A stretch of 64,000 nucleotides of DNA from NCBI GenBank assembly GCA_050260355.1, contig JBLNBZ010000063.1, forward strand, positions 6,461 to 70,460. The letters run 5' to 3'. The DNA comes from CADEFX01 sp050260355. Lineage in GTDB: Bacteria > Pseudomonadota > Alphaproteobacteria > Rhizobiales > Hyphomicrobiaceae. Below the pieces are notes generated by a model. It did no database searches, was not told the DNA's origin, and saw nothing but the letters and a program-made list of their open reading frames with translations. A program made the translations under genes and the position numbers. Below are positions 56,584-64,000 of this stretch, one piece after another (position 1 is the first letter of the stretch; each line of letters starts with the position of its first letter).

Positions 56584-57822
56584 ATGGGCCGGGGGACACT
56601 GACGCTGCCGTTCCTCGGTTGGCTCACGGCGGCAGTGTTCTTCTTCTATGCCTGGGTGCTGCGCGTGGCGCCCAGCGTCATGATCGAGGAGCTGATGCGC
56701 GACTTCGCGGTCGGCGCGGCGGCGATCGGCAACCTGTCGGCGTTCTACTTCTACGGCTATGCGGGCCTGCAGATCCCGATCGGCATGATGATCGATCGCT
56801 TCGGGCCACGGCGGCTGATCGCGTCGGCCGCAGCCGTGTGCGCGCTGGGCTGCGTGCTGTTCGCCTGCAGCAGCGTGTTCTGGGGCGCTGCCGCAGGCCG
56901 CTTCCTGATCGGCGCGTCGGCAGCCTTCAGCCTGGTCGGCGCCATGGCGGTGGCGGGGCAGTGGTTTCCCGCCAACCGGTTCGCGCTGCTGAGCGGGCTC
57001 GCCATGATGCTGGGCATGGCCGGCGGCGTGTTCGGGCAGGCGCCGCTGCGCGCGGCCGTCGAGGCATTCGACTGGCGCGGCGCGGTGTTGCTGACGGCGG
57101 CCGGCGGCGTCGTGCTGGCTCTCGCGGCCTGGGGGACGGTGCGCGACCGGCAGCGCGGATCGGGCGGCTTTGCCCACGTGCTGGCGGGCCTGGGACAGGT
57201 GATGCGCAACCCGCAGACCTGGCTCATCGCCATTGCCGGACTCGGCACGACCGGGCCGCTGCTCGGCTTCGCGGGACTGTGGGGTGTGCCGTATCTCGTC
57301 GCCACGCACGGGCTCGATCACAAGGCCGCGGCGAGCATCACCTCGACCTTGTTCATCGGCTGGGGCGTGGGCGCGCCGCTGTTCGGCTGGCTGTCCGACC
57401 GCATCGGCCTCAGGCGTCCGCCGTTCGTGGCCGGCGTCCTGGTGTGCGCGGCCGCGATGGCGGCGCTGATCTATGTGCCCGAGCTGCCGGTCCCCGCCAT
57501 TGCGCTGCTGTGCTTTCTCTGCGGCTTCGGCGGCTCCTCGCAGATCGTCGGCTTCGCCGCCGTGCGCGAGCACAACGCCGCCGCACTGAGCGGCACGGCA
57601 ATCGGCCTCGTCAACGGCATGGTGACGGGAGCCGGCGCGCTGTATCAGCCGCTGCTCGGCTGGCTGCTGGATCTCGCCTGGGGCGGCCAGATGGCATCGG
57701 GGGCGCGCATCTATGACGCTGCCGCGTACAGATCGGCGTTCGCGGTGCTCGTTGCCGGCGCGGTCGTCGGGCTCGCGTGCACCCTGGCGATGCGCGAGAC
57801 CCACTGCAGGCAGACGGCCTGA
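56584..57822 (+). CDS. MFS transporter
   Basis: Major facilitator superfamily permease, 412 aa, 12 predicted helices. The loop between helices 2 and 3 reads MMIDRFGPRRLIASAA (motif A type), and the second half has WLSDRIGLRRPPFVAG. The first helices carry AWVLRVAPSVMIEELMRDF. Resembles the NNP/UhpT-like anion transporter and ACS groups, but no substrate can be assigned. Starts 11 bases after thrS and ends just before the oppositely oriented queF. Confidence 0.85.
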   Translation: MGRGTLTLPFLGWLTAAVFFFYAWVLRVAPSVMIEELMRDFAVGAAAIGNLSAFYFYGYAGLQIPIGMMIDRFGPRRLIASAAAVCALGCVLFACSSVFWGAAAGRFLIGASAAFSLVGAMAVAGQWFPANRFALLSGLAMMLGMAGGVFGQAPLRAAVEAFDWRGAVLLTAAGGVVLALAAWGTVRDRQRGSGGFAHVLAGLGQVMRNPQTWLIAIAGLGTTGPLLGFAGLWGVPYLVATHGLDHKAAASITSTLFIGWGVGAPLFGWLSDRIGLRRPPFVAGVLVCAAAMAALIYVPELPVPAIALLCFLCGFGGSSQIVGFAAVREHNAAALSGTAIGLVNGMVTGAGALYQPLLGWLLDLAWGGQMASGARIYDAAAYRSAFAVLVAGAVVGLACTLAMRETHCRQTA

Positions 57823-57824
57823 CG

Positions 57825-58286
57825 TCAGCCGCGTCCGCGGTAGGGCGCCACACCTTGATCGGGAAGCCACACGCCGGAGGGCAGCTTGCCCGTTTGCCAG
57901 AACACGTCGATGGGGATGCCGCCGCGCGGATACCAGTAGCCTCCGATGCGCAGGAAGTGCGGCGCCAGCAGCTCGGCGAGCCGCTTGCCGATGGCGATCG
58001 TGCAGTCCTCGTGGAAGGCGCCATGGTTGCGAAACGCGCTCAGGTACAGCTTCAGAGACTTCGACTCCACCAGCCAGTCCTTCGGCACGTAGTCGATGAC
58101 GAGGTGAGCGAAATCCGGCTGGCCGGTGACCGGGCACAGGGAGGTGAACTCGGGTGCCGTGAACCGCGCCACGTAGTGGGTATCGCTGTGCGGGTTGGCG
58201 ACACGCTCGAGTACGGCTGCGTCCGGATGGGCGGGTATCTCCGCGCGCCGTCCCAGCAGGGTGACATCGGGCGTCTTCTTCGCCAT
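57825..58286 (-). CDS. queF: NADPH-dependent 7-cyano-7-deazaguanine reductase QueF
   Basis: Reduces preQ0 to preQ1 in queuosine synthesis. 153 aa, unimodular type. Catalytic Cys51 in FTSLCPVTGQPDF with Asp58, the ESKSLKLYL NADPH motif at 74-82, and Glu93 in NHGAFHEDC. Length fits short QueF. It is divergent from the queuosine-precursor transporter. Confidence 0.93.
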   Translation of the reverse strand: MAKKTPDVTLLGRRAEIPAHPDAAVLERVANPHSDTHYVARFTAPEFTSLCPVTGQPDFAHLVIDYVPKDWLVESKSLKLYLSAFRNHGAFHEDCTIAIGKRLAELLAPHFLRIGGYWYPRGGIPIDVFWQTGKLPSGVWLPDQGVAPYRGRG

Positions 58287-58410
58287 GCGTTCGTCTCCAA
58301 TCGTTGGCCGGCAGGGCGCCGACAGGTTTGCGGCATGCTAGCCGATTTTCCCGCTTTGCCGCCTCAGCCGCCGCGTCTAGTCTCCGCTCTCGCGTCGATT
58401 TGGGGGCAGC

Positions 58411-59118
58411 ATGCAACATCCGCAGCGGCAATACCGCTACTTCGATTTCGTCATGGTCGCCTTCGTGGTGGTGCTGGTGTGCTCCAACCTGATCGGGCCG
58501 GCCAAGATCGCCGCCATCGACCTGCCGCTCTGGGGCCCGTACGTGTTCGGTGCCGGCGTGGTCTTCTTTCCCATCTCCTACGTCTTCGGCGACATCCTGA
58601 CGGAGGTCTATGGGTACTCCAGGGCCCGCAGGGTCATCTGGTCCGGCTTTGCGGCGCTCGCCTTTGCAGCCCTCATGGCGGCGATCGTGGTGGCGCTGCC
58701 GCCGGCGCCATTCTGGAAGCACCAGGAGGCCTACGAGATCGCCTTCGGCAACACCTGGCGCATCGTGGCAGCCTCCATGACCGCCTACTTCTGCGGCGAG
58801 TTCGTCAATTCCTACGTCCTCGCCAAGATGAAGATCTGGACCGAGGGGCGCGCGCTGTGGACGCGCACCATCGGCTCGACCATCTTCGGTGAAGCGGTGG
58901 ATTCGGCGATCTTCTATCCGCTCGCCTTCTACAACACGGGCATCATTCCGAACGAGGCGCTGCCGACCGTCATGATGGCCCAGTTCCTGACCAAGACGCT
59001 GGTCGAGGTCGTGTTCACGCCAGTGACCTACGCCATCGTCGGCTTCCTGAAGCGCGCCGAGAACGAGGACTATTACGACCGCAACACGGATTTCAATCCG
59101 TTCAAGCTCGAGACCTGA
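58411..59118 (+). CDS. queuosine precursor transporter (YhhQ family)
   Basis: 235-aa inner-membrane protein with six or so helices. FDFVMVAFVVVLVCSNLIGPAKIAAIDLP, FFPISYVFGDILTEVYGY and the C-terminal SAIFYPLAFYNTG and MAQFLTKTLVEVVFTPVTYAIVGFLKRAE are typical of the YhhQ/QPTR family that imports preQ0 or preQ1. ATG 58411 has GGGGG upstream. Its placement opposite queF supports the role. Confidence 0.88.
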   Translation: MQHPQRQYRYFDFVMVAFVVVLVCSNLIGPAKIAAIDLPLWGPYVFGAGVVFFPISYVFGDILTEVYGYSRARRVIWSGFAALAFAALMAAIVVALPPAPFWKHQEAYEIAFGNTWRIVAASMTAYFCGEFVNSYVLAKMKIWTEGRALWTRTIGSTIFGEAVDSAIFYPLAFYNTGIIPNEALPTVMMAQFLTKTLVEVVFTPVTYAIVGFLKRAENEDYYDRNTDFNPFKLET

Positions 59119-59137
59119 GCGGCCCGCGGGTGCTGCG

Positions 59138-60160
59138 TCACGTGCCCTTGAGGCCGTGCGCAACGGGCAGGAACATCTCCTTCCAGGACGCGGGCGTCTT
59201 CTTGAGACGGCCCGACTTGGCCATGAAGTCGACGATCTTCATCAGCGCGGCCGGCGTCGTGGTGTAGTCGATGTCGGGATCCTTGATGATGCCTTCGAGC
59301 TCGGCGACCGAGCTGCGCTTGTCGCGCGACAGCTCCATGTAGATCTCTGCCGCCTGCCGGGGACTGCTCTTGATGAAGCTGTTGGCCTCGTCGTGGGCGG
59401 CAAGAACGGCGGCGCAGAGCTTGGCGTTGGCCTGGTAGAACTTGTCCGTCGTGATCTGGATGCCGTTGACGTGCGGGCGGCCGATGGTGTCGTAGGACTT
59501 GAGAATGGCGCGCAGCCCCGGCTTTGCCAGCTCGTAGGCGTAGAACGGGGCGACAGTGTAGTGCGCCGTCACCTCGGCCTGGCCCGAGAGCAGTGCCGCC
59601 ACGGCATCCGGGTGCGACATCGAGATGGTCAACGGATCGAGCCTGGTGTGCTGGTCGAGGCCCCACTGCTTGGCGGCCGCCATCTGCAGCATGACCGCCT
59701 GCGCCGAGATCTTCACCGTCGGCAGCGCGATCTTGTCCGTCTCGGTGAAGTCGGCGATGGATTTCACCTGCTCCTTGCGGGTGACCATGATGTAGGGCAT
59801 CGACTGCACTGCGCACAGCGCACGGACTGCCTGCGGCGAGCCGCTGGTCTTCTCCCACAGCGTCGCGAGCGAGGGTGCGGCGACGTTGATGATGTCGATG
59901 CCGCCGCTCAGAAGCGCGTCGTTGAGGGCACCCGGCCCCGATAGCGTCATCCACTCGGCCGTGAGCGAGCCAATGCCTTCCTTGGCGGCATGCTTCTCGA
60001 TCAGCTTCTGCCGCTCCATCACCATCTGCGGCAGGTAGGGCAGACCATACTGCTTGCCGAGGCGGATGGTGGTCGTCTGCGCAAGGCTGAGCCGGCTCAA
60101 AGCCGGCATGGCGAGACAGCTCATCGCGGCAGTGACGACACGGCGGCGATTAATTCTCAT
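59138..60160 (-). CDS. ABC transporter substrate-binding protein (NitT/TauT type), orphan
   Basis: 340-aa exported protein. N-terminus NRRRVVTAAMS has a twin-arginine look and the cleavage site is near SLAQTTT. The mature domain is of the NMT1/SsuA fold: IRLGKQYGLPYLPQMVMERQKLIEKHA, MTLSGPGALNDALLSGGIDIINVAAPS and ALLSGQAEVTAHYTVAPFYAYEL. No ABC ATPase or permease gene is adjacent, so it works with a distant system or in sensing. ATG 60160 has AGAGGAAA. Divergent from the amidohydrolase gene. Confidence 0.85.
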   Translation of the reverse strand: MRINRRRVVTAAMSCLAMPALSRLSLAQTTTIRLGKQYGLPYLPQMVMERQKLIEKHAAKEGIGSLTAEWMTLSGPGALNDALLSGGIDIINVAAPSLATLWEKTSGSPQAVRALCAVQSMPYIMVTRKEQVKSIADFTETDKIALPTVKISAQAVMLQMAAAKQWGLDQHTRLDPLTISMSHPDAVAALLSGQAEVTAHYTVAPFYAYELAKPGLRAILKSYDTIGRPHVNGIQITTDKFYQANAKLCAAVLAAHDEANSFIKSSPRQAAEIYMELSRDKRSSVAELEGIIKDPDIDYTTTPAALMKIVDFMAKSGRLKKTPASWKEMFLPVAHGLKGT

Positions 60161-60336
60161 GTGCGTTTCCTCTGGTTGCTTTTTTTGGAGCAAGACTGTT
60201 GTCTCTTCGCGCGAGACTATTGGCACGTTGCGCGAATGCCAATGCCGGATGTGCGGGAGGAAGGTGCGCTGGACTTGGCGCGGCCGAACTGGCATCAGCC
60301 GGACAACGCCCAACACGAAAGGGAAAGAGAGCCAGA

Positions 60337-61221
60337 ATGGCAGCCCATGATCCCGATGCCGGTCGCGAGCCGGCGTTCAAAGCGCCGAAGAATGCATGCG
60401 ATGCACATTTCCACGTCTTCGGGCCGGCGGACGAGTACCCTTACGACAGCAGCGACCTGCGCTACAAGCCGCCCCATGAGCCGCTCGAATCCTACATGAA
60501 ACTGGCAAAGCGCCTCGGCTTTGAGCGCTTCGTGTTCGTGCAGCCCAGCGCCTACGGCCTCGACAACTCGTGCATGCTCGACGCCATGGCCGAGGTCGAC
60601 GCCGATGTGCGGCGCGGGATCATCCACCTCGACGAGAAGAATGCCGATGACGCGCAGCTCGAGGAATGGGACGAGCTCGGCATTCGTGGCGTGCGCATCA
60701 ACATCTCGCCCGTGCGCAAGCCCGAGGCGGGGCTGGCCGATGCGCTGCGGCCGAAGATCACACGCACGGCGGAGATCTGCCGCGAGCTCGGCTGGCACGT
60801 CGACTTCCTGCTGCCCGGCTGGCTCATCAGCGAGCTGATGCCCACGCTGCGCGAGCTGCCCGTGTCGTTCTCGGTCGCGCATATGGGGCTTTTTCCGGCC
60901 GCGCAAGGCGCCGGGCAGCCTGGGTTCAAGGAGTTCCTGAAGCTCGCGGCTGACGGCAGCCGGCGGTGCTGGGTCAAGCTCACCGGCATCTATAGATTCT
61001 CGCAGGACCCCACGTTCGCCGACGTCAAACCGTTCGCGCAGGCGTTGATGGGGACGGTGCCGCACCAGCTCATCTGGGGCAGCGATTTTCCGCACCTGTC
61101 GTTCCACGACAAGGTCGGCAGCATTCAGCTCTACAACCTGCTTGCGGATTGGGCGCCGGATGCGGCGATGCGCAAGAAGATCCTGGTCGACAACCCCACA
61201 CGGCTGTTCGGCTTCGTGTGA
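60337..61221 (+). CDS. amidohydrolase-family hydrolase (COG3618/LigI-like)
   Basis: 294-aa metal-dependent hydrolase with the TIM-barrel start CDAHFHVFGP (His24, His26), FVQPSAYGLDNSC, LDEKNADDAQLEEW, RGVRINISPV, and WGSDFPHLSFHD near the C-terminus. It fits the 2-pyrone-4,6-dicarboxylate lactonase-like amidohydrolases. ATG 60337 has GGGAAAGAGA; the upstream open frame from 60199 lacks family residues. It is followed by an HpcH/HpaI aldolase after 40 bases, probably one catabolic transcript. Confidence 0.85.
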   Translation: MAAHDPDAGREPAFKAPKNACDAHFHVFGPADEYPYDSSDLRYKPPHEPLESYMKLAKRLGFERFVFVQPSAYGLDNSCMLDAMAEVDADVRRGIIHLDEKNADDAQLEEWDELGIRGVRINISPVRKPEAGLADALRPKITRTAEICRELGWHVDFLLPGWLISELMPTLRELPVSFSVAHMGLFPAAQGAGQPGFKEFLKLAADGSRRCWVKLTGIYRFSQDPTFADVKPFAQALMGTVPHQLIWGSDFPHLSFHDKVGSIQLYNLLADWAPDAAMRKKILVDNPTRLFGFV

Positions 61222-61261
61222 GAGGATGCCTTAGAGCCTGCGCCAAACCGGAGGTGCCGTC

Positions 61262-62062
61262 ATGTCACAAGCCAACGCCGGGAGGCTCATCAACCCGGTC
61301 AAGGAGAAGCTGAAGGCCGGCGGCGTCGCGCTGGGCATGACGGTGCGCATGGGACGGTCGCCGGATATCGCGCGCATCGCCAAGGCAACGGGCCACGACT
61401 TCATCTTCATCGACGTGCAGCATTCGATCTTCAACCTGGAGACGATCGTCAATGTGGCGCACACGGCGCTCGCCATCGGCGTCGTGCCGATGGTGCGCGT
61501 GCGCGGCATCGACGATCCGGACGTCTCGATGCTGCTCGACAACGGCGTGACCGGCATCATCTACCCCGATGTCGCCACGGCGGCCGAGGCGCGCCGCGCC
61601 GTCGAGGTCTGCCGCTTTCCCCCGCTCGGCAAGCGCTCGGTCGTCGGCGGCTACCCCCACTTCGACTATCGCTCCGTGCCGCTGTCGGAAAGCGTGCCCC
61701 AGCTCAATGAGGCATGCCTGCTGGTGTGCATGATCGAGACGGTCGAGGGCCTCCGGAACGTGGAGGAGATTGCGGCCGTCGACGGCATCGATGTGCTGCA
61801 CGTCGGCAGCAACGATCTGCTCGCCAACATGGGTAAACCCGGCAAGTTCGACGATCCCGACATCATCGCGGCCCAGGACCGGGTGATTGCCGCTGCCAAG
61901 GCGCACGGCAAGATCGCCGGCTGCGGAGGCAACCGGGACGTCGAGCGGCAGGTGGCCGCGATTCGGCGCGGCGCGCGATTCGTCACGACGCAGACCGATG
62001 TCGGCTTCCTCGCTGCGGCGGCGGGGCAGTGGACGCAGGCCGTGCGCAAGGCGCTCGGCTGA
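61262..62062 (+). CDS. HpcH/HpaI aldolase family protein
   Basis: 266-aa class II pyruvate aldolase homologue with TIM-barrel fold. FIFIDVQHSIFNLET replaces the usual D-x-E-H-S segment with D-V-Q-H-S, metal-binding Glu lies in CMIETVEGL and Asp in HVGSNDLLANMG. GIIYPDVATAAEARRAVEVCRFPPLGKRS is the substrate loop. Family members cleave 4-hydroxy-2-oxo acids to pyruvate plus an aldehyde. Operon partner of the amidohydrolase. Confidence 0.85.
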   Translation: MSQANAGRLINPVKEKLKAGGVALGMTVRMGRSPDIARIAKATGHDFIFIDVQHSIFNLETIVNVAHTALAIGVVPMVRVRGIDDPDVSMLLDNGVTGIIYPDVATAAEARRAVEVCRFPPLGKRSVVGGYPHFDYRSVPLSESVPQLNEACLLVCMIETVEGLRNVEEIAAVDGIDVLHVGSNDLLANMGKPGKFDDPDIIAAQDRVIAAAKAHGKIAGCGGNRDVERQVAAIRRGARFVTTQTDVGFLAAAAGQWTQAVRKALG

Positions 62063-62192
62063 CGCGGGCTCGGTGCGTGCCCCGCGTGGCACCGCGGCAA
62101 CGGAATTGGGGAAAACAGCGCCACGGACATTTTGTGCCCGTGTTGGGCGGACATATTGGTCCGCGTCCGAACATTCCAGCATGGAGGCACAC

Positions 62193-62468
62193 ATGAGGAA
62201 GCTGCATCGGATAGCGCTCGCAGCAGCGGCGGCAGCATCGGTCGCCTACGGTCTGTCGCTCGTGCGTGCAGAGGCGAAGGAGAGCTGCGTTCGGGCAGGC
62301 GGCGAAGCCACCATGATCACCGAGGATCTCGCGAAGTTCATGGCAGAGGCTGCACTCAAGAACTCCATCAGCGGCATGGGCGCCAAGCCCGTCGGCAAGA
62401 TCTCGCTGAACTGCTCGATGAACATGGGCATGTCGAGCTGCGTGGCGAAGCAGAAGGCCTGCAAGTGA
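62193..62468 (+). CDS. small exported protein (91 aa)
   Basis: Has an N-terminal signal peptide (about 1-30, ending near VRAEAKE) and a compact Cys-containing mature domain with SCVRAGGEATMITEDLAKFMAEAAL, ISLNCSMNMGMSSC and a final CK. Its four Cys may form disulfides in the periplasm. No known family. ATG 62193 is immediately behind GGAGG; an in-frame ATG at 62181 is less likely. Confidence 0.65.
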   Translation: MRKLHRIALAAAAAASVAYGLSLVRAEAKESCVRAGGEATMITEDLAKFMAEAALKNSISGMGAKPVGKISLNCSMNMGMSSCVAKQKACK

Positions 62469-62933
62469 CGTTCTAGGCTGTTGATGCGGGCGCCGCGGAG
62501 GCACTTATCCCCGCGCTCCGGCGCCCGTGTCATACTTGCGCCCGTCTCGGAGCAACGAGAGGGGCCGCTGCAGCGTCCCGGCTCGAGCAGTCGGTCCGAG
62601 GGCCGCCGTCCGATCGTCTTGTTCGGTTGGTCGCCAGACCAGCGGAGCGCCGGTTCGGGACCCGGAGGCGGCGTGAGATGGGCATTCCGGGCCCCTCATA
62701 GCGCAATGGTCATCGGGCTCGGCAATGCCCGACTCCCCGTCCCATCCAACCTCGCGCGGAAAGCCGCTGCGAGGTCGCCATCGCGTTGTGCTGCGCAAAC
62801 GTTGCACTGCGTCACGTCAGTCTGCCGCAGCGTCCGCACGTCGCGCTCGACCTTGGTCTTAGCAACCTTGTGCAGCAGCGGGGGTTTTTCGACATGAATT
62901 GGGATGGCGGGTGGGCATTCAGGAGTGCCTGTC
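62469..62933. other. 465-base gap without a convincing gene
   Basis: Contains an inverted repeat gggcgccg/cggcgccc (62488-62495 with 62519-62526) that could terminate the preceding small gene, but no U tract follows. Short frames on both strands show no family resemblance. The last 60 bases provide the binding site of the next gene. Confidence 0.5.
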
Positions 62934-64000
62934 ATGGCCTATGTCGCCGCCGCACACGATCTGCCTGAGGACGAGCACCGCATCCAACTGCGGCGCGCGA
63001 TCGTCGCCAGCACCATCGGTACCGCCATCGAGTGGTACGATTTCTTTCTCTACAGCACGGTCACCGGCCTGGTGTTCGCCAAGCTGTTCTTCCCGAACTC
63101 TGCACCACTGGTCGGCACGCTCGAAGCCTTCGCCGTGTACGCGGTGGGCTTTGCCGCGCGGCCGATCGGCGCGGCAATTTTCGGCCACTACGGGGATCGC
63201 ATCGGGCGCAAGTCGACGCTGATCGCGACGCTGCTGTTGATGGGAATCGCCACGGCGCTGGTGGCGGTCGTGCCGACCTATGAAAGCATCGGCATCTGGG
63301 GGGCGGTGATCCTGACCGTGCTGCGCTTCGTGCAGGGCGTCGGCGTGGGCGGCGAATGGGGCGGCTCCGTGCTGCTGTCGATGGAGTGGGCCCGCACGCA
63401 CGGGTCACGCGGCTTCATTGCGTCGTGGCCGCAGTTCGGAGTGCCGTGCGGACTGTTCCTGGCCAATCTCGCCGTGCTGGCCTTCAGCAACATGTCCGGC
63501 GACCAGTTCCTGACGTGGGGCTGGCGCATTCCGTTCGCGCTCAGCATCGTGCTGGTCGCCATTGGGCTGTACATCAGGCTCGGCATCCTCGAGACGCCCA
63601 TCTTCTCCCGCCTCCAACAGACCGAGCGCATCGAGCGGACGCCGATTGTCGAGGTCTTCCGCCATCATTGGCGTGAGATCGCGCTGAGCGCCTGCGCACG
63701 CATGGCCGAGCAGGCGCCGTTTTACATCTTCACGGCCTTCGTCTTCGCGTATGCGGTCAATCACCTGCACATCGACCGCGACTTCGTGCTCACGGCCGTG
63801 CTGACCGCTTCCGTGGTGTCGTTCGTCTCCATTCCGCTGTTCGGGCACATCTCCGATCGCATCGGCCGCAAGAGAACGTACATGATCGGGGCGGCGATCA
63901 CGGGCGTGTTCGGGTTCGTCTATTTCATGATGCTCGATACCGGCTGGCCGGTGCTGATCTTCCTGGCCATCGTGCTGTCGCTGATTCCGCACGACATCAT
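62934..64000 (+). CDS. MFS transporter, metabolite:H+ symporter (MHS) type, 3' end outside the window
   Basis: Partial gene: 355 codons from ATG 62934 (AGGAG upstream) to the window edge with no stop. Begins with a hydrophilic stretch, then IGTAIEWYDFFLYSTVTGLVFAKLFFP, the MHS/ShiA-type helix 1 signature, followed by FAARPIGAAIFGHYGDRIGRKSTL (motif A) and LRFVQGVGVGGEWGGSVLL. The second half repeats motif A as LFGHISDRIGRKRTYMIG. Such proteins import dicarboxylates, shikimate or osmolytes with protons; substrate unknown. Confidence 0.88.
   Translation, partial: MAYVAAAHDLPEDEHRIQLRRAIVASTIGTAIEWYDFFLYSTVTGLVFAKLFFPNSAPLVGTLEAFAVYAVGFAARPIGAAIFGHYGDRIGRKSTLIATLLLMGIATALVAVVPTYESIGIWGAVILTVLRFVQGVGVGGEWGGSVLLSMEWARTHGSRGFIASWPQFGVPCGLFLANLAVLAFSNMSGDQFLTWGWRIPFALSIVLVAIGLYIRLGILETPIFSRLQQTERIERTPIVEVFRHHWREIALSACARMAEQAPFYIFTAFVFAYAVNHLHIDRDFVLTAVLTASVVSFVSIPLFGHISDRIGRKRTYMIGAAITGVFGFVYFMMLDTGWPVLIFLAIVLSLIPHDI

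Noticed and set aside
58287..58410. preQ1 riboswitch between queF and yhhQ
   Set aside because: No recognisable class I, II or III pattern in the gap on either strand.
56482..59163. 893-codon leftward open frame over thrS end, MFS gene, queF and yhhQ
   Set aside because: Overlaps four recognised genes and has no family motifs; GC artefact.
62696..62935. 79-codon leftward frame upstream of the MHS transporter
   Set aside because: No start signal and no family resemblance; it ends on the transporter's own start region.

Overview
The window is high-GC bacterial chromosome, densely packed with genes. Gene content and order point to an alphaproteobacterium of the Hyphomicrobiales (Rhizobiales). 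The supporting blocks are bamE / cytochrome bc1 chaperone / DUF177 / plsX / fabH / ihfA / merR, serB-miaA-ilvB-ilvN, cysE-DUF3126, hisI-folE, an IscU-like protein with yidD, and lineage-typical PilZ, PAS_5, BTLCP and DUF1127 proteins. Several orphan solute-binding proteins (TRAP, TAXI, NitT/TauT) suggest a soil or aquatic heterotroph using organic acids and aromatic-type carbon. Genus cannot be set from the sequence alone.

Layout. 1-8.9 kb: proton-pumping pyrophosphatase (hppA) with a strong terminator, then the outer-membrane/lipid block (bamE opposite bc1 chaperone, DUF177, plsX, fabH, ihfA, merR) and a phosphopantetheinyl transferase. 8.9-10.4 kb: tRNA-Pro(GGG) followed by a small accessory patch (92-aa hypothetical protein, GIY-YIG-like protein, possible 26-aa ORF). 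10.4-17.3 kb: EamA transporter and DUF1127 protein divergent from a LysR regulator, a remnant of prpD, chrA, several small unknown proteins, an aldo/keto reductase and an SDR. 17.3-24.8 kb: GMC oxidoreductase, serB, miaA, ilvB, a GST, ilvN and a methyltransferase. 25.0-32.7 kb: a YfhO-like membrane protein and a TakP-type TRAP system (dctQ, dctM and two binding proteins on the opposite strand).

32.9-39.9 kb: acyl-CoA ligase, fused enoyl-CoA hydratase/3-hydroxyacyl-CoA dehydrogenase, class V aminotransferase, an epoxide-hydrolase-type alpha/beta hydrolase and a crotonase, which together look like fatty or organic acid catabolism. 40.1-49.0 kb: mostly housekeeping genes (cysE, gamma carbonic anhydrase, transglutaminase-like protease, tandem PilZ protein, PAS protein, rhomboid, CBS protein, patatin, hisI, folE, IscU-like scaffold, yidD). 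49.1-54.2 kb: the most unusual block, a DsrE-like exported protein followed by two copies of a [TAXI binding protein - Sel1/TPR exported protein] unit, with no TRAP permease beside it. 54.6-64 kb: thrS, an MFS transporter, queF divergent from a queuosine-precursor transporter, an orphan NitT/TauT-type binding protein next to an amidohydrolase and an HpcH/HpaI aldolase, a small exported protein, and the 5' part of an MHS-type MFS transporter that runs off the window.

Functions come from recognising family motifs in the translations; no database search was run. Starts were chosen from ribosome binding sites and family N-termini, and often differ from the longest open frame.
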